From NCBI GenBank assembly GCA_000170815.1, contig ABCO01000011.1, forward strand, positions 78,905 through 142,904: DNA of 64,000 nt, given 5' to 3'. The notes below the pieces were generated by a model, which was given only the letters and a program-made list of their open reading frames with translations, searched no databases and was not told the origin of the DNA. The DNA is from an unidentified eubacterium SCB49 (GTDB lineage: Bacteria; Bacteroidota; Bacteroidia; Flavobacteriales; Flavobacteriaceae). A program made the position numbers and the translations under genes. This document shows positions 28,410-37,565 of the stretch, in pieces; position 1 is the first letter of the stretch, and each line of letters opens with the position of its first letter.

Positions 28410-29201
28410 ATGAGCGAAACAATAAAAGTCCCAACAATGGCCGAATATATGGCCCAAGGAAAGCAACCAGAAGTTCTTTTCTGGGTAGGCTGCGCCGGTA
28501 GTTTTGATGATAGAGCAAAGAAGATTACAAAAGCATTTGTCAAATTATTGAACAATGCAGGTGTAGATTTTGCCGTTTTAGGAACAGAAGAAAGTTGTAC
28601 AGGGGATCCAGCTAAACGTGCTGGTAATGAGTTTTTGTTTCAGATGCAAGCGGTTACCAATATTGAGGTGATGAATGCTTATGAAGTAAAAAAAGTAGTG
28701 ACGGCTTGCCCGCACTGTTTTAATACGATCAATAACGAGTACCCACAATTAGGCGGAAACTATGAAGTAATGCACCACACACAGTTTTTAAAGTCTTTAA
28801 TGAATGAAGGTCGCCTTAAAGTAGAAGGTGGTAAGTTTAAAGGTAAGCGTATTACTTTTCACGATCCATGTTATTTAGGTCGTGCTAACGGAGAGTATGA
28901 AGCACCAAGAGATTTACTTCGCAAACTAGAGGTGGAACTCGTAGAGATGAAACGCTGCAAAACAAAAGGATTATGCTGCGGAGCAGGGGGAGCACAAATG
29001 TTTAAAGAACCAGAACCAGGTACAAAAGACATTAATATTGAGCGTACCCAAGAAGCAATAGAAGCCAAACCAGAAGTAATCGCTGCCGGTTGCCCATTTT
29101 GTAACACGATGATGACAGATGGAGTAAAAGGAGAAAATAAAGAAGGCGAGATAGAAGTAATGGATGTTGCAGAGATGATAGCAACAGCGCAAGATTTATA
29201 A
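28410..29201 (+). CDS. CCG-domain Fe-S oxidoreductase subunit (HdrB/LldE-like)
   Basis: 263 aa soluble protein with two cysteine-rich CCG-type domains. The first runs from WVGCAGSFDDRAKK through EESCTGDPAKR and VVTACPHCFNTI; the second from HDPCYLGR through GLCCGAGGAQMF and AAGCPFCNTMM. In HdrB such domains hold a non-cubane 4Fe-4S cluster at a disulfide-reduction site. With the membrane dicluster protein upstream it would make a quinone-coupled reductase. The next gene starts 16 bp later, so it belongs to the same operon. Confidence 0.9.
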   Translation: MSETIKVPTMAEYMAQGKQPEVLFWVGCAGSFDDRAKKITKAFVKLLNNAGVDFAVLGTEESCTGDPAKRAGNEFLFQMQAVTNIEVMNAYEVKKVVTACPHCFNTINNEYPQLGGNYEVMHHTQFLKSLMNEGRLKVEGGKFKGKRITFHDPCYLGRANGEYEAPRDLLRKLEVELVEMKRCKTKGLCCGAGGAQMFKEPEPGTKDINIERTQEAIEAKPEVIAAGCPFCNTMMTDGVKGENKEGEIEVMDVAEMIATAQDL

Positions 29202-29217
29202 AAAAGGATCAGTAAAT

Positions 29218-29703
29218 ATGCTAATAGATTTCAAAAACCTCCCAGACGACTCAAGAATCTGGATTTATCAATCTAACCGTAAATTTTCGGAAGATGAAGT
29301 GGCTATTATTTCAGAAAAAACAAAAGACTTTTTAGCCCAATGGACAGCTCACGGTTCAAATCTAGAGGCAGGTTTTGAGATTAAATACAGTCGTTTTATT
29401 GTTCTTGGATTAAATCAAGCTAATGCTTCGGCTTCTGGATGTAGTATAGATGCTTCTGTTCATTTTATTCAAGCATTAGAAAAAGAATTTAATCTTGATT
29501 TAATGGATAAAATGAATGTCACTTTTTATAATGGTGAATTCATCGCGCATAAAACTTTGTCAGATTTCAGGAAAATGGCAAAAAACAGGTCTGTATCTAA
29601 AAACACAGTGGTTTTTAATAATTTAGTAAATACTAAAGAAGAATATAAGGAAAACTGGGAAGTACCTGCTTCAGAGAGTTGGCATAATCGCTTTTTGTCT
29701 TAA
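29218..29703 (+). CDS. conserved flavobacterial protein, often mislabelled ABC transporter ATPase
   Basis: 161 aa. It begins MLIDFKNLPDDSRIWIYQSN and is a compact soluble protein with a GCSIDASVHFIQALEKEF stretch. I know this family as one that databases call ABC transporter ATPase, but there is no Walker A (GxxxxGKS/T), no LSGGQ signature and no Walker B. The ATPase label is therefore not supported. It follows the CCG protein closely and may be an accessory factor of that module. Function unknown. Confidence 0.7.
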   Translation: MLIDFKNLPDDSRIWIYQSNRKFSEDEVAIISEKTKDFLAQWTAHGSNLEAGFEIKYSRFIVLGLNQANASASGCSIDASVHFIQALEKEFNLDLMDKMNVTFYNGEFIAHKTLSDFRKMAKNRSVSKNTVVFNNLVNTKEEYKENWEVPASESWHNRFLS

Positions 29704-29799
29704 CTATGTAAATAAAGCAACTAAATAGCGACTATTTTTTTACATTGACTCACTTTTTACCGTAATTATCCGTTGTTATTTTAAACCTGATTATTCTCA

Positions 29800-32727
29800 A
29801 TGAAAAAAATAGTTACACTCCTTTCGCTTTTATTAGTTTCAGTTTCTTCATTTGCACAACAAACAAATCCGTTAATTGTAAAAAATGCACTTACGTATCA
29901 GCAAAAATGGGTAGATAGTATCTATGGAGAGATGTCACTACAAGAAAAAGTAGGGCAGCTTTTTATGGTCGATGTTTTTTCAAGTGATCCCATAGAAAAG
30001 ACAGAAAAAATAAAAAAACTGATAAGAGAACAGCATATTGGGGGAGTTATTTTTTCAAAAGGAGGTCCTGTTCGACAAGCAAAACTTAATAACGAATTTC
30101 AGAACGAGGCTAAATATCCATTAATGACTGCTATGGATGCAGAATGGGGATTGTCTATGCGTTTAGACTCTACATTTGCCTACCCTTGGAATATGACATT
30201 GGGGGCAATTCAAGATAACGATATTGTAGAGCAAGTTGGATATCGTATAGGAACGCACACAAAAAGAATGGGAATGCATATTAACTTTGCTCCCGTAGTT
30301 GACATAAATACCAACCCTAAAAATCCTATTATAGGTAATCGTTCTTTTGGAGAAGATAAAGAGAATGTGAGTGAAAAGGCGACTGCCTTTATGAAAGGAA
30401 TGCAACGCGCAGGTATTTTAGCCAATGCAAAACATTTTCCTGGTCATGGAGATACAGATCAAGATTCTCATAAAACACTACCTACAGTGGGGTTTTCTAA
30501 AGCCAGAATCGACAGTATTGAGTTGTATCCTTATAAAAAATTAATTGCAGAAGGACTTAGTAGTGTTATGGTTGCTCATCTTAATATTCCTAGTTTAGAG
30601 AGCAGAACTGGATATCCTTCTAGTATTTCAGAATACATTGTCACAGATATGCTTAAAGGCCAACTAGGTTTTAATGGGCTTATTTTTACAGATGCATTAA
30701 ATATGAAAGGTGCGGCAAATTTTAGCGCTCCTGGAGAGATTGATTTGGCTGCGTTTTTGGCAGGTAATGATGTACTGCTTATTTCTGAAGATATACCAAA
30801 GGCACATGCATTATTAGTAAACGCTTACAGAGAAGAGGTAATATCAGAAGAGCGTTTGGCGCATTCTGTTAAGAAAATTTTATTTGCAAAGTTTAAGGCG
30901 GGTTTACATCGTTATCAGCCCGTTAATTCTTTTGGCTTAGTAAATGCTTTAAATTCGGCTACAGACGATGTTTTGTATGAAAAAGCAATGGAAGCAGCTA
31001 TTACAGTAGTTAAAAATGATAGTTTGAATTTGCCTATTGTAGACCTACAGAACAAAAAATTTGCTTATGTAGAACTTGGTGATGATTCTGGAAAACCTTT
31101 TTTAGCAGCTCTTAAGAAATATGATAAAATTGATCACGTTGTGGCAGGTGATCTGCCTACCTTATTAAAAAAATTAAAGGGATATGATAAAGTAATTGTT
31201 GGTTTTCATAAAAGCAATGATAATCCTTGGAAGAGTTATAAGTTTTCTGCTTACGAACTTAATAAGCTAGAGGCTATTGCGAAAAATAATGATATTATTT
31301 TAGATGTTTTTACAAGTCCCTATGCTTTGTTACAAGTTAAAGACTTTAGTACTATCGAGACTATTATTGTTTCATATCAAAATAGTGATGTAGCACAATC
31401 GTTGTCCGCTCAAATGATTTTTGGAGCACGTCAAGCAAAAGGTAGATTGCCAGTAAGTATTGGCACAGAAATACCTGTGGGTTCTGGGGTAGATACAAAA
31501 TTATTAAAGCGTTTGCAATATGGTAAAGCAGAGAGTGTAGGTATCAATAGTTATCTTTTAAACTATAAAATAGATTCATTAGCTCGTGTGGGCTTATGGG
31601 GAGGTATGACTCCAGGAATGCAAATACTTGTTGCTCGTAATGGTAAAGTAGTCTATGATAAAAATTTTGGATATCATACACAGTCTCAAAACGAATTGGT
31701 AAAAAATGATGATCATTATGATGTAGCTTCTTTGACCAAAATACTTGCAACACTGCCAATTATAATGGATTTATATGATCGCGGGATTTTAACGATGGAT
31801 ACCAAGTTAAAAGATATGTTGCCCGAATATAAAGGGACGGATAAAGCAAATATAACTTTACAACAAATGCTTACGCATACTGCTAGATTAAAAGCTTGGA
31901 TTCCTTTTTACACAAAAACTTTAGACTCGGTTACAAAAAAACCTTCCTCAAAATGGTATAGTAAAAATAAGGAAGATGATTTTACAATTCCAGTTGCTAA
32001 AAATCTCTTTATGAAACGGGAATATCGAGATTCGATATTTCAACGTATTAAAGAGAGTGATTTGAGAGTTAATAAGGGATATAAGTACAGTGATTTACCA
32101 TATTATTTATTAATGAAATATGTAGAAGAATTCTACGGAACACCTCTAGAAGTTTTAGTGCAACGTAATCTTTATGAATCTTTAGGTGCTAATAATACGA
32201 CTTATTTACCTTTAGATAAATTTTCTAAAAGCAATATAATACCTACAGAAAATGATCAAATATATAGACAGCAAGTTGTACATGGATACGTGCATGATCA
32301 AGGAGCTGCTATGCTTGGCGGTGTAGGAGGGCACGCAGGATTGTTTAGTAACACGAATGATGTTGCAAAAATTATGCAGATGTATTTATGGAAAGGAACC
32401 TACGGCGATAAGCAGTATTTTAAACCCGAAACGATAGATGCTTTTAATACATGTTATTTTTGCGAAGATAATGTAAGGCGTGGCGTTGGTTTCGACAAAC
32501 CACAATTAGGTGATGTAGGTCCTACTTGCGGATGTGTTTCTTTGAATAGTTTTGGGCATAGTGGTTTTACCGGTACTTTTACTTGGGCAGATCCAGATCA
32601 AGATATTGTTTATGTCTTTATGAGTAATAGAACATATCCAGATGCAGGCAATAGAAAATTAATAGGAAGCAATCTTAGAAGTAATATTCAAGAAGCGATT
32701 TATGAAGCTATAAAAGTGAAATATTAA
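29800..32727 (+). CDS. GH3 beta-N-acetylhexosaminidase fused to a beta-lactamase-fold serine hydrolase
   Basis: 975 aa exported protein (signal peptide VTLLSLLLVSVSSFAQ). Residues about 40-370 are a glycoside hydrolase family 3 N-terminal barrel with the NagZ-type signature KHFPGHGDTDQDSH near 210 and FTDALNMKG as the nucleophile region. About 390-560 resembles the GH3 C-terminal domain. About 570-975 is a class C beta-lactamase/transpeptidase-like domain with SLTK (SxxK, near 643), YSD as the Tyr motif and GHSGFTGT. It probably cleaves muropeptide sugars and acts on peptide or ester bonds in cell-wall recycling. It is followed 49 bp later by bshA. Confidence 0.9.
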   Translation: MKKIVTLLSLLLVSVSSFAQQTNPLIVKNALTYQQKWVDSIYGEMSLQEKVGQLFMVDVFSSDPIEKTEKIKKLIREQHIGGVIFSKGGPVRQAKLNNEFQNEAKYPLMTAMDAEWGLSMRLDSTFAYPWNMTLGAIQDNDIVEQVGYRIGTHTKRMGMHINFAPVVDINTNPKNPIIGNRSFGEDKENVSEKATAFMKGMQRAGILANAKHFPGHGDTDQDSHKTLPTVGFSKARIDSIELYPYKKLIAEGLSSVMVAHLNIPSLESRTGYPSSISEYIVTDMLKGQLGFNGLIFTDALNMKGAANFSAPGEIDLAAFLAGNDVLLISEDIPKAHALLVNAYREEVISEERLAHSVKKILFAKFKAGLHRYQPVNSFGLVNALNSATDDVLYEKAMEAAITVVKNDSLNLPIVDLQNKKFAYVELGDDSGKPFLAALKKYDKIDHVVAGDLPTLLKKLKGYDKVIVGFHKSNDNPWKSYKFSAYELNKLEAIAKNNDIILDVFTSPYALLQVKDFSTIETIIVSYQNSDVAQSLSAQMIFGARQAKGRLPVSIGTEIPVGSGVDTKLLKRLQYGKAESVGINSYLLNYKIDSLARVGLWGGMTPGMQILVARNGKVVYDKNFGYHTQSQNELVKNDDHYDVASLTKILATLPIIMDLYDRGILTMDTKLKDMLPEYKGTDKANITLQQMLTHTARLKAWIPFYTKTLDSVTKKPSSKWYSKNKEDDFTIPVAKNLFMKREYRDSIFQRIKESDLRVNKGYKYSDLPYYLLMKYVEEFYGTPLEVLVQRNLYESLGANNTTYLPLDKFSKSNIIPTENDQIYRQQVVHGYVHDQGAAMLGGVGGHAGLFSNTNDVAKIMQMYLWKGTYGDKQYFKPETIDAFNTCYFCEDNVRRGVGFDKPQLGDVGPTCGCVSLNSFGHSGFTGTFTWADPDQDIVYVFMSNRTYPDAGNRKLIGSNLRSNIQEAIYEAIKVKY

Positions 32728-32776
32728 TCATTATCGCATTACTAATAAAGTGATGAGAAAGCAGAAATAAAAATAT

Positions 32777-33916
32777 ATGAAAATAGCAATGGTTTGTTAT
32801 CCTACGTTTGGTGGGAGTGGGGTAGTAGCAACAGAACTTGGTGTGGCACTAGCAGAGAGAGGTCACGAGGTTCATTTTATTACTTACAAGCAACCTGTGC
32901 GATTAGATCTTTTAAGTCCTAATATTTATTTTCATGAAGTACAAGTACCTCAATATCCTTTGTTTAAATACCAACCTTATGAGTTAGCTTTATCAAGTAA
33001 ACTGGTAGATATGGTTCGTTATTATGGTATTGACCTAATGCATGTTCATTATGCAATCCCACATGCTTATGCGGGGTATATGGCAAAAAAAATATTAGAA
33101 GATGAAGGTGTGATTATTCCTATGGTAACTACCTTACACGGTACAGATATCACACTGGTAGGTAATCACCCTCATTATAAGCCTGCTGTTACATTTAGTA
33201 TTAATAATAGTGATAAGGTAACTTCGGTTTCAGAAAGTTTAAAAAAAGACACATTAAGGCTTTTTTCAATACATAATGAGATAAACGTTGTGCCTAACTT
33301 TATCGATATGAAAAAACATGAAAACACGTTTACAGATTGTCAACGTGATTTAATGGCTTTACCTGAAGAAAGAATTATTACTCACGTTAGTAACCTTCGT
33401 CCTGTTAAAAGGGTTATTGATATCGTAAATATATTTGCTAAAATTCAGGAAGAAATTCCTTCTAAGTTATTGATCGTTGGAGAAGGTCCAGAGAAAGAAC
33501 CAGCACAAGAACTAGTAGATAGTTTAGGATTGACTCAAAAAGTTGTGTTTTTGGGTAATAGTAATGAAGTAAACAAGATTTTATGTTTTACAGATTTATT
33601 TTTACTACCATCAGAAAAAGAAAGCTTTGGTTTGGCTGCCCTAGAGGCGATGGCTTGTGGAGTTCCAGTCATATCGTCTAATGCTGGAGGGCTTGGAGAG
33701 GTAAATACCCACGGTGTGAGTGGTTATTTAAGTGAAATAGGAGAAGTAGAAGATATGGCAAAAAATGCGATGCGTATTCTAAAAGACGATGAAACATTGC
33801 AGCGATTTAAAGAACAAGCAAAAAAAGAAGCGGCTAGGTTTGATACCGATAATATTGTCCCTTTTTATGAAGATATTTATGAGCAGGCAGTTAAAGAAAG
33901 CCTGGTAAAGAAATAA
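32777..33916 (+). CDS. bshA: N-acetyl-alpha-D-glucosaminyl L-malate synthase BshA
   Basis: 379 aa GT4-family glycosyltransferase. The N-terminus MKIAMVCYPTFGGSGVVATE and the sugar-nucleotide motif EKESFGLAALEAMACGVP (E-x7-E) are the BshA pattern. It joins GlcNAc from UDP-GlcNAc to L-malate, the first step of bacillithiol synthesis. The presence of this gene means bacillithiol is probably the main low-molecular-weight thiol here. No bshB or bshC is visible in the window. A strong terminator follows. Confidence 0.93.
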   Translation: MKIAMVCYPTFGGSGVVATELGVALAERGHEVHFITYKQPVRLDLLSPNIYFHEVQVPQYPLFKYQPYELALSSKLVDMVRYYGIDLMHVHYAIPHAYAGYMAKKILEDEGVIIPMVTTLHGTDITLVGNHPHYKPAVTFSINNSDKVTSVSESLKKDTLRLFSIHNEINVVPNFIDMKKHENTFTDCQRDLMALPEERIITHVSNLRPVKRVIDIVNIFAKIQEEIPSKLLIVGEGPEKEPAQELVDSLGLTQKVVFLGNSNEVNKILCFTDLFLLPSEKESFGLAALEAMACGVPVISSNAGGLGEVNTHGVSGYLSEIGEVEDMAKNAMRILKDDETLQRFKEQAKKEAARFDTDNIVPFYEDIYEQAVKESLVKK

Positions 33917-33932
33917 CCTGTATTATTTTTAC

Positions 33933-33971
33933 AAAAAAGCGCCTTCTTAGAGTAAGAAGGCGCTTTTTTTA
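33933..33971. terminator. bidirectional terminator
   Basis: Long stem AAAAGCGCCTTCTTA / TAAGAAGGCGCTTTT with a short GAG loop, A-run before and T-run after. It lies between convergent bshA and the OMP gene. Confidence 0.92.
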
Positions 33972-34012
33972 AACTATTTTTTTTGTAGCATTCGGTTGCT
34001 GTCTGGTTTAAT

Positions 34013-34510
34013 TTAATCAAATTGATATCTAATACCTAAAGCAAAATCAAAACCAAGATCATCTCTATAATCACCAAAACCTAATTCTGGTCTTACATCA
34101 AGTGAGAGTAATATAGGGAAATCAAAGTCATATTCTATACCTACGGTTCCTGCAACAAATAATGATAACTCATTATCGGTGTCAAAACCTTCAGGAAATC
34201 TATCATCATCAAAACTAACTGAAGCTAAACCTGCACCTGCACCTGCGTACCAGTTAAAGCCTCCTTCAATGTTCCAAACCCATTGATATAAACCTGTTGC
34301 TTTAAAAACAGATACGTTATTGTCTCCGTTAAGTTGTAAACCAAATTCTAATCTATTGTTATCACTTAATCCTCTTTGATAATTGATCTCTGTTCCAAAA
34401 CCATCATTATCTCCTATACGAAGACCTATTGCGTTTTTTGAAATTTCTTGAGCTTGTGCTTGTAAAGCAAAACTAAAAATGACAACTGTTAGTGCTAGTA
34501 TTTTTTTCAT
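34013..34510 (-). CDS. small outer-membrane beta-barrel protein
   Basis: 165 aa with a signal peptide (ILALTVVIFSFALQAQAQ). The mature part is a series of alternating amphipathic strands (GLRIGDNDGFGTEINYQRGL, NRLEFGLQLNG) ending in an aromatic strand with a C-terminal YQFD. This is the usual shape of an 8-stranded OmpW/OmpA-like barrel. No ligand can be named. It has its own -7 box. Confidence 0.8.
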   Translation of the reverse strand: MKKILALTVVIFSFALQAQAQEISKNAIGLRIGDNDGFGTEINYQRGLSDNNRLEFGLQLNGDNNVSVFKATGLYQWVWNIEGGFNWYAGAGAGLASVSFDDDRFPEGFDTDNELSLFVAGTVGIEYDFDFPILLSLDVRPELGFGDYRDDLGFDFALGIRYQFD

Positions 34511-34534
34511 TTTATATTGTTTTATTGTTCTTTA

Positions 34535-34542
34535 CAAAAATA
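34535..34542 (-). promoter_or_regulatory. -7 box (TATTTTTG on minus strand)
   Basis: Exact TAnnTTTG match, 25 bp upstream of the beta-barrel gene start. Confidence 0.45.
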
Positions 34543-34611
34543 GATGTTCGTCTAAAGTATCTGTGTTAAGCATCTATTAAACATTTCATAATTATAACCA
34601 CATGTTTTTGC

Positions 34612-34619
34612 TATTTTTG
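34612..34619 (+). promoter_or_regulatory. -7 box (TATTTTTG) before FAD/Fe-S gene
   Basis: Exact TAnnTTTG match. Transcription would start near 34626, after the ATG at 34602, which supports the ATG at 34638 as the real start. Confidence 0.5.
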
Positions 34620-34637
34620 GGTATAACATTTCCCAAA

Positions 34638-37565
34638 ATGACCCAAGCAACTTTAGCAACATTTAAAGAGACCTTTGATGGTGACTTTAAACACGATTCG
34701 CTACACAAAACACTATATGCAACAGATGCTTCTGTTTATAGAAGAATACCTATTGCTGTAGCATTTCCGAAGTCTGAGAAAGGCATACAGCAACTTATAG
34801 ACTTTGCTAAAAAGTATAAAACATCTTTGATACCTAGAACCGCGGGTACATCGCTAGCGGGGCAATGTGTAGGTGATGGGATTGTTGTAGATGTTTCTAA
34901 ATATTTTACTAAGATCATTTCTTTTAATAAAGAGCAAAAAACGGTGACCGTACAACCCGGTGTTATTAGAGATGAATTAAATGATTACTTAAAGCCGCAT
35001 GGGTTATTTTTTGGCCCTAATACCTCAACCTCAAATAGATGCATGATAGGAGGGATGGTAGGTAATAATTCTAGCGGAACTACGAGTATTAAATATGGCA
35101 TTACGCGCGATAAAGTGGTGGCTTTAAAAACCATATTATCTAATGGCGATAAGGTGTACTTCGGAAATTGTAAAGAAAAAGATATTTCAGAAAAAATAAA
35201 ATTAGAAACACTTGAAGGGACTATCTATAAAACCGTTTTTAATACCCTTTCAAACTCTGAAGTTGTAAAAGAAATTAGAGCGCAATTTCCTAAACCAGAA
35301 ATACACCGCAGAAATACAGGTTATGCCGTAGATGCTTTGCTTGATGCTGAAATGTTTGAGGGGGATCAAGATTTTAATATCTCAAAATTATTAGCAGGTA
35401 GTGAAGGTACACTTGCTTTTTCTACAGAAATCACACTGCAATTAGATGCACTTCCTCCAGTTCACGAAAGGATGATTGTAGCTCATTATGAGTCTGTTGG
35501 TTTATGTATGAAAGATGTGGTTGTGGCTATGAAACACAACTTGTATAGTTGTGAGATGTTAGATGATACGATTTTAAATTGTACGAAGTCAAATAAAAAA
35601 TTTGAACCCTATCGCTTTTTTGTGGTAGGAGATCCTAAAGCCATTTTATTGCTTGAGGTCAAAGGAGTGAGTGTAGCAGATGTAGAACAACAAACAGAAG
35701 CGCTTTTAATGAGTTTAAATGCTAGTGAGTTTTCTTATGCTGTACCAGTGCTTAAAGGAGCGGAGATTGATATGGCTATGGAACTCCGTAAAGCAGGCTT
35801 AGGCTTGTTAGGTAATATGATAGGTGATAAAAAAGCCGTTGCCTGTATAGAAGATACAGCAGTAGCTTTGCCAGATTTGCCAAATTATATAAATGAGTTT
35901 ACTACTATCATGAAAAAATATGGCCAAGATGCTGTTTACTATGCACATGCAGGTGCTGGCGAACTACATTTAAGACCAATTCTTAATCTTAAAGCGAGTG
36001 ATGGTGTTGCATATTTTAGAAAAATAACGACAGATGTAGCACATTTGGTTAAAAAATATAAAGGTTCTTTTTCTGGTGAGCATGGAGATGGTATTGTGAG
36101 AGGAGAGTTTGTTTCTTTGTTGGTAGGAGAAAAAAATTACGATTTGTTTAAAACCATTAAAACTACTTTTGATCCTCATAACATATTTAATCCTGGAAAA
36201 ATAGTAGAAGCATACCCAATGGATGAGGCGTTACGTTATGTGCCAGACGCTTTGGTAAAAGAAATTGATACAAAATTCGATTTTAGTGATTCGCAAGGTT
36301 TATTACGACTTGCAGAAAAATGTAACGGTAGTGGAGATTGTAGAAAAACAGAACGATCTTTTGGTGTGATGTGTCCTAGTTATCAAGCTACAAAAAATGA
36401 AAAAGATAGTACGCGAGGTAGAGCTAACGTGTTACGTGAAACTCTTACAAATTCTGATACTATAAATGCTTTTGATTCTAAAGATTTAAAAGAGGTTTTT
36501 GATTTGTGTATTAGTTGTAAAGCTTGTGCAAATGAATGCCCAAGTAATGTGGATATGGCTACAGCAAAAACAGAATTTTTATATCAATATCACAAATCCA
36601 ATACACCAACACTCGCTACAAAATTGTTTGGTTTTAGCTCAAAATATGCTAAAAAAGCAAGTCGTTTTCCAAGATTGGCAAACGCAATACTTAGAGGGAA
36701 ACTAACGAGTAATATTGCTAAAAATTTTAGTGGAGTTCATCACAATCGGAGTATTCCTTTATATTCAATAAAAACTTTTGATAAATATACACAACTATCT
36801 GTAAGTCAGAATAATGTGTCTGAATACGACTTAGTGTTGTTTGTAGATGAGTTTTCTAATTTTCAGGACACTTCTTTAGCAAAAGATACTTATGAACTTT
36901 TAATCGGTTTAGGGTATAACATTAAAGTAATAACAGGTTTAGATAGTGCCAGAGCTTTAATGTCAAAAGGTTTTTTGGATGAAGCAAAAATAGAGGTTGA
37001 TAAAAACATTTCATCATTAAAAAATCTAGTTACAGTTGATGCTCCATTAGTAGGTATTGAGCCTTCAGCAATTTTAGGATTTAGAGATGAATACCTTCGT
37101 TTAGCAGAAGATAGAAAAGGGGCAGAGCACATTTCGAGAAATACGTATTTGATAGAAGAGTTTTTAGCAAGTGAGATGCAAAAGGGCAATATTAAAACTG
37201 AGCAATTTTCTGAAGAAACCAAATCGATAAAAGTACACGTGCATTGTCATCAGAAGGCATTAAGTAATACAAAACATACATTTGATGTTTTAAATTTCCC
37301 AAAAAACTATTCACCAACGATTATAAATGCAGGTTGCTGTGGTATGGCAGGGAGTTTTGGTTACGAAAAGCAACATTATGAGATAAGCATGAAAATAGGG
37401 GGGCAACGTTTGTTTCCTGCAATTCACAAGGCTGCTGCACATGTTATTATTGCTGCAAATGGAACTAGTTGTCGCCATCAAATTAAAGATGGTACTAATC
37501 GTGACGCTTTACATCCTGTAACTATTTTAAAACAAGCTTTAAAACCTGTTGTTACTCTTCAATAA
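34638..37565 (+). CDS. FAD-binding and Fe-S fusion oxidoreductase (D-lactate/glycolate dehydrogenase type)
   Basis: About 975 aa from the ATG at 34638 (MTQATLATFKETF). Order: PCMH-type FAD domain (about 40-270, with IPRTAGTSLAGQCVGDG), FAD-oxidase C-terminal domain (about 280-540, ending near HGDGIVRGEF), a 4Fe-4S dicluster domain (CNGSGDCRKT and CISCKACANECPSN), and CCG cysteine-rich domains at the C-terminus (CHQKAL and CCGMAGSFGYE). This combines GlcD-like and GlcF/LldE-like parts in one chain, as in D-2-hydroxyacid dehydrogenases that feed electrons to quinone. The substrate is not fixed by the sequence. Its 3' end overlaps the convergent lipoprotein gene by 14 bp. Confidence 0.9.
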   Translation: MTQATLATFKETFDGDFKHDSLHKTLYATDASVYRRIPIAVAFPKSEKGIQQLIDFAKKYKTSLIPRTAGTSLAGQCVGDGIVVDVSKYFTKIISFNKEQKTVTVQPGVIRDELNDYLKPHGLFFGPNTSTSNRCMIGGMVGNNSSGTTSIKYGITRDKVVALKTILSNGDKVYFGNCKEKDISEKIKLETLEGTIYKTVFNTLSNSEVVKEIRAQFPKPEIHRRNTGYAVDALLDAEMFEGDQDFNISKLLAGSEGTLAFSTEITLQLDALPPVHERMIVAHYESVGLCMKDVVVAMKHNLYSCEMLDDTILNCTKSNKKFEPYRFFVVGDPKAILLLEVKGVSVADVEQQTEALLMSLNASEFSYAVPVLKGAEIDMAMELRKAGLGLLGNMIGDKKAVACIEDTAVALPDLPNYINEFTTIMKKYGQDAVYYAHAGAGELHLRPILNLKASDGVAYFRKITTDVAHLVKKYKGSFSGEHGDGIVRGEFVSLLVGEKNYDLFKTIKTTFDPHNIFNPGKIVEAYPMDEALRYVPDALVKEIDTKFDFSDSQGLLRLAEKCNGSGDCRKTERSFGVMCPSYQATKNEKDSTRGRANVLRETLTNSDTINAFDSKDLKEVFDLCISCKACANECPSNVDMATAKTEFLYQYHKSNTPTLATKLFGFSSKYAKKASRFPRLANAILRGKLTSNIAKNFSGVHHNRSIPLYSIKTFDKYTQLSVSQNNVSEYDLVLFVDEFSNFQDTSLAKDTYELLIGLGYNIKVITGLDSARALMSKGFLDEAKIEVDKNISSLKNLVTVDAPLVGIEPSAILGFRDEYLRLAEDRKGAEHISRNTYLIEEFLASEMQKGNIKTEQFSEETKSIKVHVHCHQKALSNTKHTFDVLNFPKNYSPTIINAGCCGMAGSFGYEKQHYEISMKIGGQRLFPAIHKAAAHVIIAANGTSCRHQIKDGTNRDALHPVTILKQALKPVVTLQ

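Noticed and set aside
28336..29192. Antisense frames across the CCG-domain gene
   Set aside because: The plus-strand gene is strongly supported; these are frame shadows.
29723..29741. Small AAATAG-CGA-CTATTT hairpin with T-run as a terminator
   Set aside because: Only six A/T-rich pairs; too weak to call.
34602..34637. Earlier ATG for the FAD/Fe-S protein
   Set aside because: It falls upstream of the likely transcription start from the TATTTTTG box and encodes a hydrophobic lead not typical for this soluble family.
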